Positions 1 through 9,907 of a stretch of DNA of 64,000 nt are shown one piece after another. This DNA is from Mycoplasmopsis cricetuli ATCC 35279 (GTDB taxonomy: Bacteria > Bacillota_I > Bacilli_A > Mycoplasmatales > Metamycoplasmataceae). The stretch is taken from contig NZ_JAHB01000001.1 of the NCBI RefSeq assembly GCF_000526955.1, positions 114,004-178,003 on the forward strand, read 5' to 3'. The translations under genes and the position numbers were made by a program. Within the stretch, counting starts at the first letter, position 1; each line of letters starts with the position of its first letter. The notes under the pieces were generated by a model. The model ran no database searches. It saw only the letters and a list, made by a program, of their open reading frames with translations, and had not been told where the DNA came from.

Positions 1-729
1 TTTTATAACCCAAAGTGGTTCTTTTTAAAAGAATTCACATACTAAAAGCAAAAATAATTGAAATTATTAAAATTAATCAAGCAAAAATTTGGGATTTAAA
101 AAAATCTGTTTGAAAAACTAAATCTTTAGTGGTTGGCGAAGATGAAAAGCCTTGTGATAAGGCAAATGGATATTGAATAACTCCTTTTAAAATCTGATAA
201 CAAATATAATAAATAATTCAATTTAATAAAATAGTTGTTACTACTTCATTAACATTTAAAAAAGCTTTTAAAACACCTGCAATTAAACCTACAAGTAATG
301 CTGCTAATATTCCAAAAATAAATCCAATAAGTAATGATCATCAAGAAGAAAAAATTACTTTATCACTAGTTGATGATAAATAACTAGTGATTAAAAATGA
401 TAAAAGTCCAGAAGACATCATTTGACCTGGAACTCCAATGTTAAACATTCCAGATTTAAAACACATTCCAACTGCTATTGAACTAAATATAAACACTGAA
501 ATAGTTATTAATAATTGAAATATTTTTATTTTAGCTGATATTCTAATTATTTCTTTAAAAAAACTAAAAGGATTTACTCCTATAATTAAAATAATAATTG
601 AAGAAATTATTAATCCAAAAACAATTGCTCAAGAAGAATAAAATATTTTTTTCTAGCAGAAATATTATCTTCTTTAAAGAAAAAAGAATTATTTTTTTCT
701 TTATGTATATTTTTTGTTTTATTATCCAT
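1..729 (-). pseudogene. Nucleoside-type ABC importer permease (NupP/YufP family), partial, apparent frameshift
   Basis: Inner-membrane channel subunit of a BmpA/NupO-type importer; the gene runs off the left edge of the window. The reading frame contains several hydrophobic segments and the family-like motifs GMFNIGVPGQM and NEVVTTILLNWI, supporting a RbsC/NupP-like permease. The ATG at 729 overlaps the stop of the upstream ATPase gene by 8 bases, the normal coupled arrangement. However, the frame set by this ATG ends at a TAA after about 40 codons. The frame encoding the permease body is joined only if one base is gained in an A7 run (T7 on the plus strand, 646-652) at about codon 28. The body frame has a TAG just before this run and no good start after it. 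Either the gene is broken, the run is miscalled or variable, or ribosomes slip by -1. The identity of the permease body is secure; whether the gene is functional is not. Confidence 0.75.
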
Positions 730-2305
730 TGTTTACTCCTGCCATCAATAATCCTACTTCATTTCTAGTTATATCTTTAACAAATTTTTTTTCTGAAACT
801 GTTCCTTTATTAATAACCACAATTGAATCAGCAAGTGCAAAAATTTCATCTAATTCATATGAAATTAATAAAATTGTTTTTCCTTGTTTTTTTTCTTCTA
901 AAATTTTGCTATGGATAATATTTATCGCACCAACATCAAGTCCTCTTGTTGGCTGAACTACAATAATAAAATTGTGATCAGTTAACATTTCTCTTCCAAC
1001 AATTGCTTTTTGTTGATTCCCCCCTGAAAGAGAACGTGCTACTGAATAACCTTCTCTTCCGCCTCTTACATCAAAATCCTGTTGAATTTGATTGTAAAAT
1101 TTTTGAATATTTTTAGTTTTTAAAAATAAATTATTACTAAATGTATTTTCATTTAATCTTCTTATAATTGAATTATCTAAAATTGAAAAATCTAATACAA
1201 GTCCGTGTTTGTGGCGATCTCCTGGAATATAAGAAATTCCTTCATTTTTTTTCTGAGATACTGATAAATTTGTAATGTCTTTTAATGAACTAGTTTTTTG
1301 AATAGAATTACTAGAATTTTTAACATTATTATTAGTTCCTATAAAAATTTTACCTGATGATGGCTTTAGCATTCCAGAAGCAACAAATTCAATTTCCTCT
1401 TGTCCATTTCCTTCAACACCTGCAATAGCTAATATTTCGCCTTTTTGAATTTCAAATGAAACATTTTTAATTCCTTTTAAATATTTTGCTGAAACATTTT
1501 TAAAAGCAAATCCAATTTCGTTTTGAATATTTTTTTCAGTATTTTTAGGTAAAACAACTTTTTCTCCCACCATTGCTTCAGCAATTTTTTCTGTATTAAC
1601 ATTTTCTAATGTTGGAAAATGAGCAACAACTTCTCCTAAGCGAATAACTGTAGCCTCATCTGCTACACTTTTAACTTCATTTAATTTATGAGAAATAAAA
1701 ATAATTGTTTTGCCATTTTTTCTAAAAATACGCATAGTTTCTAATAAACCTTCAATTTCTTGAGGATTTAAAACTGCTGTTGGTTCATCAAAAACTAAAA
1801 TTTCAGCATCACGATATAACATTTTCATAATTTCAACTTTTTGTTGAGTTGAAACAGTTGCATTTTGAGTTTTTTGAAATAAATCAAAATGCAAATTATA
1901 TTTATTTTGAATTATTTTAACTTTTTCAATTGCTGATTTTCTATCTAAAAAAGAATATTTTTCAAATTCACTTCCTAAAATAATATTATCTAAATTAGTA
2001 TATGCACCTACTAATTTAAAATGTTGGTGAACCATTCCTATTCCTAATGCATTTGCTTGATTTGGATTTTTAATTGAAATTCCATGTCCATTAATTTTAA
2101 TTCTACCGCTTGTTGAAGAATATAGTCCAAAAAGAATTGACATAAGTGTGCTTTTCCCTGCTCCATTTTCTCCAATTAAAGCATGAATTGTGCCTTTTTT
2201 AACTTTTATACTAATATTCTTATTTGCCACAATAGAATTAAATTTTTTAGTAATATTAACAAATTCTACAGCATAATTTATTTGATTTTTATCTATATTA
2301 TTCAT
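722..2305 (-). CDS. ABC transporter ATP-binding protein, tandem domains (NupO/YufO family)
   Basis: Cytoplasmic ATPase of a nucleoside/simple-sugar type importer, 527 aa, with two fused nucleotide-binding domains. The first domain has Walker A GENGAGKS at about residues 45-52 and Walker B LVFDEPTAVL; its signature is the degenerate VSTQQ. The second domain has a degenerate P-loop (GVEGNGQEE) and an intact LSGGNQQK signature. This asymmetry is usual for the RbsA/NupO family. It lies between the BmpA-like lipoprotein upstream and the permease downstream, and its TAA overlaps the permease ATG. Substrate is inferred from the lipoprotein family, in which purine nucleosides are the best-known ligands, not from this sequence. 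Confidence 0.93.
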   Translation of the reverse strand: MNNIDKNQINYAVEFVNITKKFNSIVANKNISIKVKKGTIHALIGENGAGKSTLMSILFGLYSSTSGRIKINGHGISIKNPNQANALGIGMVHQHFKLVGAYTNLDNIILGSEFEKYSFLDRKSAIEKVKIIQNKYNLHFDLFQKTQNATVSTQQKVEIMKMLYRDAEILVFDEPTAVLNPQEIEGLLETMRIFRKNGKTIIFISHKLNEVKSVADEATVIRLGEVVAHFPTLENVNTEKIAEAMVGEKVVLPKNTEKNIQNEIGFAFKNVSAKYLKGIKNVSFEIQKGEILAIAGVEGNGQEEIEFVASGMLKPSSGKIFIGTNNNVKNSSNSIQKTSSLKDITNLSVSQKKNEGISYIPGDRHKHGLVLDFSILDNSIIRRLNENTFSNNLFLKTKNIQKFYNQIQQDFDVRGGREGYSVARSLSGGNQQKAIVGREMLTDHNFIIVVQPTRGLDVGAINIIHSKILEEKKQGKTILLISYELDEIFALADSIVVINKGTVSEKKFVKDITRNEVGLLMAGVNNG

Positions 2306-2328
2306 ATTAAAATAAAATGAAAAAATGC

Positions 2329-2361
2329 AAAAAATAACTTTTTAAGTAAAAGTTATTTTTT
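2329..2361 (-). terminator. Hairpin between the lipoprotein and ATPase genes
   Basis: The inverted repeat AAAAAATAACTTTT / AAAAGTTATTTTTT encloses a 5-base loop. It lies between the lipoprotein stop and the ATPase start on the minus strand. It looks like a partial terminator that would let the binding protein be made in excess over the membrane subunits, a common arrangement in importer operons. Function is inferred. Confidence 0.6.
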
Positions 2362-2368
2362 ATTTAAT

Positions 2369-3763
2369 CTAGTAAGTTGAATTTGTTCCTTTTAAAGGTG
2401 AAGAAGTTTTAGCTGTAGAAGAATTTGCTTGAGGAACTTGCTCATTGATTTCTTTTACTAAATTATTAATTTTAGTTATATTACCTTTATCATCACCATT
2501 TTTTAGTTCTGGAATATTTAATGTTTTTCTAATGTCGCTCTGATTTTGAGTTATTTCCTTAAATTTAGCAATCGCTGCATCAATTGCAGGTTGTGCCTTG
2601 CTTGTATCTCTTGTATCATTATTAGTTGTCTTTGCAATTGTTGATGGAGATAACCCTACGGCATCAACATTAAATCCTAATTTAGCATGTTCATTTTTAC
2701 TTCCTAGAACAAAATTAGGAATAATATCTGAATTTGAACCTTTTTGCACAAATAAATCAGTTAATGTTCTATATAAAGTGTTTCCGATTTTTTTCTCAAT
2801 TGATGTAAAGAACAGTTTTTCAACATCTTCACCAAATAATCCTGCTTGATTAGTATCAACACCAATTATATAAGGTTTGTTTTCTGAATTATAAGCCAAT
2901 TGCCCTGTTTCTGCTGTTAGTGATCCAGCAACAGGTAAAATAATTTTTGGATTGGTTGCAATAATAGAACTGATTGTATTTTTTGTATTTTCATTTGAAA
3001 TAAAACCAGTATTTAGACTAATTGTATTTGTTGAAATTTTTGTTATTTTTGAAGAATTTTCATTATATTTTTTAATACCTTGTAAATATCCTGCAATGAA
3101 ATCAGTTACACCAACTCCTGCTCCACCACCAAATGTATTTACTTTTCGATCTTCATCTTTTTCAACTGTTTCTGATAAATATTTAGCTGAAGCTCATCCA
3201 GCCATTCAACCAGCTTCTTCTGTTTTATATAGTAATGAAATTAAACTTCCTGGTTTAACATTGTCATCTTGTAAATCTCAATCAACACCAATGATGATAA
3301 TATTTTTATCATCAAAAGCTTTTTTATTTTGCTCAATTTTATATCATTTTTCAAATTCTGTACCATGTTGAAATCCTGTAAGAACTCAAACATTTTTGTT
3401 AGAATTAACAAGATTTGTATAGGTTTCCCCTAATTTTGTTGCATCAGCATTAATATAATTGTTATCATTATTTTTAACTTGTTTTGAATGTTGTGAAATT
3501 GCTTCTCACAATGACTGATTAAATGATTTATCATCAACTCTTCCACTTGCTGTTACTAAAACAATGTCTAATTTAGCAATTTTGTTTTCTGTAATAGCTT
3601 TTTCAACTTCTGCTTGTTTAGCTTGAACAACATCTTTAATATTTGCAACATCTGTGTTAGCATAAATATTTTGTCCACGAGTATTTTGTCCACAAGACAT
3701 AGCAACTGTTGCAGGAGCTAAAGTAGCTACTCCTCCTAAGAGAAATAAAATTTTTTTCTTCAT
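2369..3763 (-). CDS. BmpA/Med-family substrate-binding lipoprotein
   Basis: Surface lipoprotein of 464 aa. The N-terminus has two or more lysines, a hydrophobic segment and the lipobox VAMSCG, so Cys25 should be the lipidated residue. The mature part begins with a short linker and then LDIVLVTASGRVDDKSFNQSLWE, the opening strand and ligand loop of Bmp/Med/TmpC proteins. VWVLTGFQH and IIIIGVDWD follow in family order. Several tryptophans are encoded by TGA. It is first in the operon, with a TATAAT box and AAAAGGA ribosome site upstream. In this family the lipoprotein delivers nucleosides to a NupO/P-type transporter, which is present directly downstream. Confidence 0.92.
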
Positions 3764-3803
3764 AATAATCCTTTTTTATAAATAATTTAATATTTATATT
3801 TGA

Positions 3804-3809
3804 ATTATA
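3804..3809 (-). promoter_or_regulatory. -10 box of the lipoprotein/importer operon
   Basis: TATAAT preceded by TGT (extended -10 form) about 40 bases before the lipoprotein ATG on the minus strand. No convincing -35 was seen, as is usual in mycoplasmas. Confidence 0.55.
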
Positions 3810-3956
3810 ACAAATTACAAATATCATTCAATGTTAATTAAAAATTTAATTATTATTAATATTATTTATTTCATACTTTTTAAGATAAAAAAATAAAATA
3901 AAAAAAATTTTGTTATTGCTTTTTTTGTATTATAATTGTTTTGTAGTGAATAAATT

Positions 3957-4030
3957 GCGAGTGTAGTTTAATGGTAGAACTTCAGCCTTCCAAGCTGACT
4001 GTGAGGGTTCGATTCCCTTCACTCGCTCCA
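3957..4030 (+). tRNA. tRNA-Gly(UCC)
   Basis: A full cloverleaf can be folded. The acceptor pairs GCGAGTG with CACTCGC, followed by T and an encoded CCA. The anticodon stem TCAGC/GCTGA encloses loop CTTCCAA, giving anticodon TCC. The T-loop is TTCGATT. A TATAAT box lies about 20 bases upstream and a terminator hairpin about 17 bases downstream, so it is a single-gene unit. Confidence 0.96.
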
Positions 4031-4047
4031 TTTCATTTATTTGTCCT

Positions 4048-4079
4048 AAAAAAGTACATCCTTTGTGATGTGCTTTTTG
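4048..4079 (+). terminator. Terminator of tRNA-Gly
   Basis: The stem AAAAAGTACATC / GATGTGCTTTTT has a short loop and ends in a T run, directly after the tRNA-Gly gene. Confidence 0.75.
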
Positions 4080-4112
4080 CTTTATAATCATTTTAATTAT
4101 TAATTTTGTATT

Positions 4113-4279
<167 letters not shown>

Positions 4280-4285
4280 GAGTAA

Positions 4286-4291
4286 AGTATA
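4286..4291 (-). promoter_or_regulatory. -10 box of 5S rRNA
   Basis: TATACT on the minus strand, about 7 bases before the inferred first base of the 5S RNA at helix I. Confidence 0.6.
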
Positions 4292-4415
4292 ACACAAAAA
4301 AATAAAATCAAAAAAATTTTTTTATTTTTTTACAATAATTTTTTTTAGAAATAACAATTTAAATATATTAATTATATATAATTTAAAAGTATATAAAATA
4401 TGATCAGGAACTATT

Positions 4416-5060
4416 ATGCAATGAGATTTTAAAAATCTAAAAGTTGGACAAATGGTAGATGTTCAAGCTTATAAATTTAATGGATTTTTATATCGTCAAT
4501 GATCTTCAGCAAAAGTAATTTTTAACAATTCAAGGCATGTTGTTTTATTTTTATCAAACACTAAAGTAAATGAATATGATAAATGTTTGAATCGTTGAAG
4601 ATATACTGAAAGTGCATTATGATTTTTACCAAAAAATTCTTATTTTAATGCAATTATTTTGTTAAAAAATAATTTTGGTATCTATCATTACATAAATATT
4701 GCTTCAAAACCAATATTTGAAGAAGGAACTATTAAATTTATTGATTATGACTTAGATGTCAAATGCTACCCAAAAAAAGAACTACAAATTGTGGATCGTG
4801 ATGAATTTTCTCGCAATATTGTACAAATGCAATATCCTGAAAATTTAAGAAAAAAAGTTTTTGAAGAACTTAAAAATATTATTTCCTTATATACTAATTA
4901 TGCATATTTTTTTAATAATGAAATTTTCGCTTATTATTTAGATATTCTAGTAAAAGATAAATTATTGGACAAACGTATTTATGATAATTTTGTAAAAAAT
5001 AACATTCAAAAATATAATGAAGAATTTGATATTTTTTCGGAAATTATGAAAAACAAGTAA
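4416..5060 (+). CDS. DUF402 domain protein (Ntdp-like)
   Basis: Protein of 214 aa with early TGA-encoded tryptophans. The DUF402 fold is suggested by RWRYTESALWFLPKN, then GIYHYINIASKP, IKFIDYDLDVKCYPK and IVDRDEF in that order. In Bacillus, the related YgaC/Ntdp hydrolyses nucleoside tri- and diphosphates using acidic metal-binding residues; the DYDLD and DRDEF acids here fit that pattern. The start chosen is the ATG at 4416, because the nearer upstream ATG at 4400 is in another frame that closes at once. The actual substrate in this organism is unknown. It is the first gene of a plus-strand group with rpmG and the peptidase. Confidence 0.82.
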
Positions 5061-5164
5061 CAAATTAATATTCAATTACTAAAAAACATGAATGTGTTAT
5101 AATACTTTTAAATTTTTAAACATATTTTTAAATAAATTTTATAATTTGAATTAAAGGAGCAAAT

Positions 5165-5317
5165 ATGGCAAGAGAAGGATATACTTTAGCATGCACTGGA
5201 TGCAAAATGGAAAATTATATTTCAAAGAAAAATAAAAAAACTCACCCTGAAAAAATTGAATTATCTAAGCATTGTTCAAAATGCAATACACACACCACAC
5301 ATAAAGAAAAAAAATAA
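5165..5317 (+). CDS. rpmG: 50S ribosomal protein L33
   Basis: A 50-residue basic protein of the large ribosomal subunit. It has two CxxC pairs, CTGC near the N-terminus and CSKC near the C-terminus, forming the zinc-binding type of L33. The ribosome site AAAGGAG lies just before the ATG. A hairpin terminator follows. Confidence 0.95.
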   Translation: MAREGYTLACTGCKMENYISKKNKKTHPEKIELSKHCSKCNTHTTHKEKK

Positions 5318-5326
5318 TTTTTTTAC

Positions 5327-5356
5327 AAAAATACAAAGATGCTCTTTGTATTTTTT
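5327..5356 (+). terminator. Terminator after rpmG
   Basis: The stem AAAATACAAAG / CTTTGTATTTT closes with a T run directly downstream of the L33 stop. Confidence 0.75.
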
Positions 5357-5393
5357 AAAATAAAAATTAAAATTTTATTCAAAGGAATTAAAA

Positions 5394-6440
5394 ATGAATC
5401 GTAATAAATTAGATCAAATGTTTGCTAAAACTAAAGTGGAAGCCTTAATTTCTGAAGCACCTCAAACAAGACTTTGATATGCTGATGTACAAACTAGTGA
5501 TGGATTAATTGTTATTGAAAAGGAAAAAGCAACTTTATTTGTTGATTCAAGATACATTGAATATGCAAACAAAAAAGCTAAAAATGTTGAAATTATTTTA
5601 ATTAAGGAAAATAGTGTTGAAGAATGATTTAACAAAAGACAATTAAAATCAATTGCACTTGAAAGTAATTATTTGGTAAAAAACTGAGAAAATAGAATTA
5701 AAAAATTAACTAATGCACAAAAAATTGAATGAGTTGATTCACAAGAACTTAGAATTGTTAAAAGTCAATTAGAAATTGAAAAAATGCAACAAGTTATTGA
5801 TGTTTCACTTAAAGCATACAATCAATTTATTCAATGAATAAAGCCTGGAATAACTGAAAAAGAAGCTGCTGCAAAATTAAATTATTTATTAAAAATAAAT
5901 GGATCTGATAAAGAAAGTTTTGATGAAATTATTGCTTCAGGATCTTCTTCTGCTGAACCTCATCACCACCCTACTGATAAAATAATTGAAAATAATTCAT
6001 TACTCAAAATTGATTTCGGCGGTCTTTTAAATGGGTATGCAGCTGACATTACAAGAACTTTTATTTTAGGAGATTCAACTAAGGCTAATCCTAAAATGTT
6101 AGAAATTTTAAAAATTGTTGAAAAAGCAGCAGCTCTTGGTCGGGCACATGTTAAACCTGGAATTAAAGCAAGTGAAATAGATAAAATATGTCGTGATTAC
6201 ATTGCAAGTAAAGGCTATGCAGATAATTTTTTACATTCAACTGGTCATGGCCTTGGAATTGATGTACATGAATTACCTTCTGTTTCATCAAAATCAGATT
6301 ATATTTTAGAACCTGGAATGATTATTACAGTTGAACCTGGAATTTATATTAAAGGTTTAGGTGGTGCAAGAATTGAAGATGATGTTTTAGTAACTGAAAC
6401 TGGTCACTATGTTTTTTCGCGTCCTGAAGAAAATAAATAA
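5394..6440 (+). CDS. pepP: Xaa-Pro aminopeptidase (M24 family)
   Basis: Cytosolic metallopeptidase of 348 aa that removes N-terminal residues preceding proline. The N-terminal half is the creatinase-like domain (RLWYADVQTSDG, FVDSRYIEY). The C-terminal half is the pita-bread catalytic domain. Metal ligands appear in order: KIDFGG and ADITRTF (two Asp), STGHGLG (His), VEPGIYI (Glu) and GARIEDD (Glu). Length matches mycoplasmal PepP/PepQ enzymes. The ATG at 5394 has AAAGGAATT upstream. In a peptide-scavenging organism it would help recover amino acids. Confidence 0.92.
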
Positions 6441-6454
6441 TTTGAAATTTTAAT

Positions 6455-6494
6455 AAATCAAAAAACACAATTTCTAAAGTTTTGTTTTTTGATT
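6455..6494 (+). terminator. Terminator after pepP
   Basis: The inverted repeat AAATCAAAAAACACAA / TTTGTTTTTTGATTT is followed by T-rich sequence, immediately 3' of the peptidase gene. Confidence 0.7.
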
Positions 6495-6499
6495 TATTT

Positions 6500-7863
6500 T
6501 TTTAATTCATTTAAGTTTTAAATTTTCATTTTTTATGCATTAACACCTTTATAATCAAATATTTTTGCAATTGAAAAAATATCATTTTGAATATAAAAAC
6601 ATTTTTTTTATTAGATATTGTTTTTCATATTGTCAATAATTTTTTTTGAAAATAAAGATAATTTAACAACTTTAACTTTTTTAGGTTAATAATTTAATAC
6701 TAATCCATAGAATAAAAATTATAAATAGTAAAATTAAAAATGCAATTTTTATCAATTTCACTAGAAATATCAATTGCAATAATTTAAACATTAAAAAAAA
6801 TTTAGCAAGTTTAAAAATAGTTCTTTTAGTTCCGCAATTTTTGTTTAATTTTAATACAACTTATATACATCAATATGATTAAAATAAATATTATTGTTAA
6901 ATATGTGTAAAAATAAATAAAATAATAATCAATGATCTAGCAATAATTCTAATTGTTATGAAATTTTATTTTTTTATGAAAATTTTTTTGTCAAATAATT
7001 GATATAAAATACTATAAAAAATTTTAAAAAAACTTGTTGAATTGATGTAATAATAAAACTAAAATAAAGTGCTGCTATTTTGAGCTAAAACTAAATAAAT
7101 CCAACTTAAATTAGTTAAAACAATAGCAATCATTGAATAAATTATTAATTTATAGTAGTTAATATTTAAATAAAAAAGAAAAACAATTTTTCAATTAATA
7201 TAAAGTAATTTAAAATAATATTCAAATAAAAACCTCATGTATTAATATCATAATTATTTATATACAAAGTTATAAGACTCTTGAAAATAGAAAAGCCCCA
7301 TAATAATTTACCTTGATAAAATTAAATTTATACTTATTTTTATTTTTAACATCAATATTATTATGCGTTAATTTATTTGAAAAAGTAAAGAATTTACTTT
7401 TTAAATGTAATTTCATAGAAAACATAAAATTTCAGAAATTAAATAAATTATACAGTTAAAACAATCACCCAATAAAAAGAAAAATGTTTATATATAAAGA
7501 ATTAATAAAGTTAAAAGACCAAGTGATATAACAAAAGAAAAAGCAATATTATATTCTTAATTCAGTTGGATTTTATGAAACAAAAATAAAGTAAATAATT
7601 TAAATATATGAATCTAAATGAATGTACAAAAACAACAATAGTATTGGTGCCAATTAAAATAATTAAAAATCTTTTTTTGAGATGTAAAGTAAGAAATTAA
7701 TGAAGGATTTTGAATTGATAAATATAGAATTAATGCAAATTAAAAATCACTAGTAATTTTAAAATATACAATGGTGCTCTCAATGTAAAAGCTTGTAATC
7801 CAATAAATGAAATTGTTAAGACTGAAATATATTTAACAAAGTTTGCTTTAATTTTTGCCATAA
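6500..7863 (-). pseudogene. Decayed region, probably a dead membrane-protein gene
   Basis: This roughly 1.4 kb stretch has no open frame of useful length on either strand. On the minus strand an ATG near 7861 opens a plausible start (MAKIKANFVKYISVLTISF, then GLQAFTLRAPLYILK) that closes after about 43 codons. Hydrophobic fragments such as LIILIGTNTIVVFVHSF and YNYKLIIYSMIAIVL-like stretches then continue in shifting frames with many TAA stops. A more polar, coding-like tail (KKVKVVKLSLFSKKIIDN, later SIAKIFDYKGVNA) ends near 6538. This pattern fits a multi-pass membrane protein gene destroyed by frameshifts and point mutations. I cannot name the family. Confidence 0.45.
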
Positions 7864-7966
7864 AATTTTTTTTATACTTAAAAAAATATTTTATTTTTTT
7901 GCTTCAATTATGTAAATATAATAAAACTTCATAATATTTTTTTTTATTATTTTTTCAAATAAATAA

Positions 7967-8000
7967 AAATATATCAAGCAATTATTTGCTTGATATATTT
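7967..8000 (-). terminator. Terminator of tRNA-Thr
   Basis: The stem AAATATATCAAGCAA / TTGCTTGATATATTT with a 4-base loop lies 3' of tRNA-Thr on the minus strand and is followed there by a T-rich run. Confidence 0.7.
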
Positions 8001-8016
8001 TAGGACAATTTTGATA

Positions 8017-8092
8017 TGGTGCCGACAACTGGACTTGAACCAGCGACCCCATCCTTACCATGGATGTGCTCTGCCTGCTGAGCTATGACGGC
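8017..8092 (-). tRNA. tRNA-Thr(GGU)
   Basis: The cloverleaf has acceptor GCCGTCA/TGTCGGC, discriminator A and encoded CCA. T8-A9 are followed by D-arm GCTC/GAGC. The anticodon stem CATCC/GGATG encloses loop ATGGTAA, giving anticodon GGT. One acceptor position, 5-68, is a T-T mismatch. It lies 40 bases downstream of the RNase HIII gene on the same strand. Confidence 0.95.
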
Positions 8093-8132
8093 ATTGTTAA
8101 AATTTTACCATAAAATTTAAATAGCAAAATTT

Positions 8133-8831
8133 TTAACTTTTTATTTTAAAATTAGTCTTGCAAACTTCATTTAAAGCTGATTTTCCATAGATTTTTTCAA
8201 ACTCAATTACTTGAGTTTGAACTAATTCGCTTGTTCCTAATAAAAAATTAAATTTTCATTTATTTCTTTGTTCATTCATATAAAGATTTAGTTGATAGCG
8301 TGCCATAATTGAAGCGCAAGCAGCTGATAGATGAACACTTTCTGCTTTAGTTGCTAAAAATGTATCAACATTAACATTTTTAAAATTCATTCAATTATTT
8401 AGTTGTAAAATATTTTGATCATATTTTAAAATCGATTTTGTTGTTGAATATTTATCAATTAATAGCACATGATTTCTTAAAGTCATTTTTTTTAATAAAT
8501 TATTAAATGCTCCATTATGAATAAAAAATTTTAATTCATTAGCATTATATTCTTTTGACATTTTATTGTAAGTGCTTTGTTTCAAACGATAAACTGATCA
8601 TTTGACTTCTAAATTATAACTAAGTTTTTTTGCTAAAAATTCAATTTGTTTAAATGAAAGAAGTTTTGAATCTTTAACTCCAATTGTTTTAGCTCATTCA
8701 ACCAAATGATTTGGTAAATAAAATGCACAAGCTACAAGTGGAGTAAAATAATCTCCAACACCAGTTTCATCAATACCTATTACTTCTTTGTTTGTTAAAA
8801 CATTTAAATTTTCTAGTTCAAAGTAATTCAT
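8133..8831 (-). CDS. rnhC: Ribonuclease HIII
   Basis: Endonuclease that cuts the RNA strand of RNA-DNA hybrids, 232 aa. The catalytic start GIDETGVGDYFTPLV carries the Asp-Glu pair of type 2 RNases H, in the GxDExGxGDYF form typical of HIII rather than HII. A third acid lies in VLLIDKYS, followed by KAESVHLSAACASIMARY, which is also HIII-like. The N-terminal substrate-binding domain of longer HIII enzymes is absent, so this is a short version. The start overlaps the stop of the HAD gene by one base (TAATG), indicating co-transcription. A separate RNase HII is at 40549. Confidence 0.85.
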
Positions 8832-9730
8832 TAGGCAAACTCTTCATCTCTTTTTTGTTTGCGAATTTCACTTTTAGCAATTTCATCTAATGGATTATCC
8901 AAAAAACGATTAATATAATATCCTACACCACCATCTTTGTTGGTTTTAGAAATTTTTACAGTAGCATATTTTTTAACATCTTTAGTTGAATTTCCCATTG
9001 CCACTGACACATTAGCTACTTTAAACATTGGAACATCATTAAAACCATCTCCAATTGCAATAGTATTTTCAACCTTAATTTTATAATAACGAATAAGCAT
9101 GCTAAGTGCTTTTCCTTTATTTGCAGTAATATTGGTAATGTCAAACACTGGAGTTAATCCTTCTCCTTTTGATCAATATGAAAATTCTGCTAAATCTCCA
9201 TATTTAGCTTTTAAATACTTTCTTAAGTTTTCAACATTTGTTGTTTCTTTTACATCAAAAATTACACCAGTTGGCATTAAAGGAATTTTATGAAAATCAA
9301 GTCCAATTCTTAGTTTTGGTGTATTTGTAAATCCAAATACTTTTTCTAGAGCTTCATCACGGTGCTGAAGTTGCACTCAGTCTGGTCCTTCAATTGCAAT
9401 ATTTGTTATTTCTGCTGCTACTTTTTCATCTCCTAAAATATATAAGGCTTCATTTAAATTTAAATATTTTACATATGGAATAAAATTTTCATCATTTGGA
9501 TGATGAATGTGTGCTCCATTATAATTTCCAACTACTGTCTTTAAGTTGAGCTGTTCATAAATAAACTTAGTTCCTCTTCAAGGTCGTCCAGTTAAAATAC
9601 AAACTATATGCCCTTCTTCAGTTGCCCTTTTAATTGCATTAACAGTTAAATCATGAATTTCACCAGTTGTACTTGAAAGTAAGGTAGTTCCATCTAAATC
9701 AATGGCAAATAAATATTTTTCTTTTTCCAT
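8831..9730 (-). CDS. Cof-type HAD-superfamily phosphatase
   Basis: Cytosolic phosphatase of 299 aa. HAD motif I is FAIDLDGTTL at the N-terminus, motif II is CILTGRPWRG, the Lys motif is near NKGKALSML, and motif IV is IAIGDGFNDVPMF. A large C2-type cap between motifs II and III places it in the Cof/YidA subfamily. These enzymes act on sugar phosphates, FMN or similar small phosphates; the substrate cannot be told. It is first in a unit with rnhC. The ATG has AAGGAATTT upstream. Confidence 0.9.
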
Positions 9731-9907
9731 AATAAATTCCTTTTTGCTAAAAAATTATAGCATTTTTGCTTTTTTATCTATTTTTTTGATTAAACAAAAT
9801 AAGCAATTTTGAACTATTAACAAAATTATTGAATTAAAAATAAGTTTTTAAAATATAATAAATAAATAATAATTTATAATAATTTATAAGATATTGGAGA
9901 TTATTTA

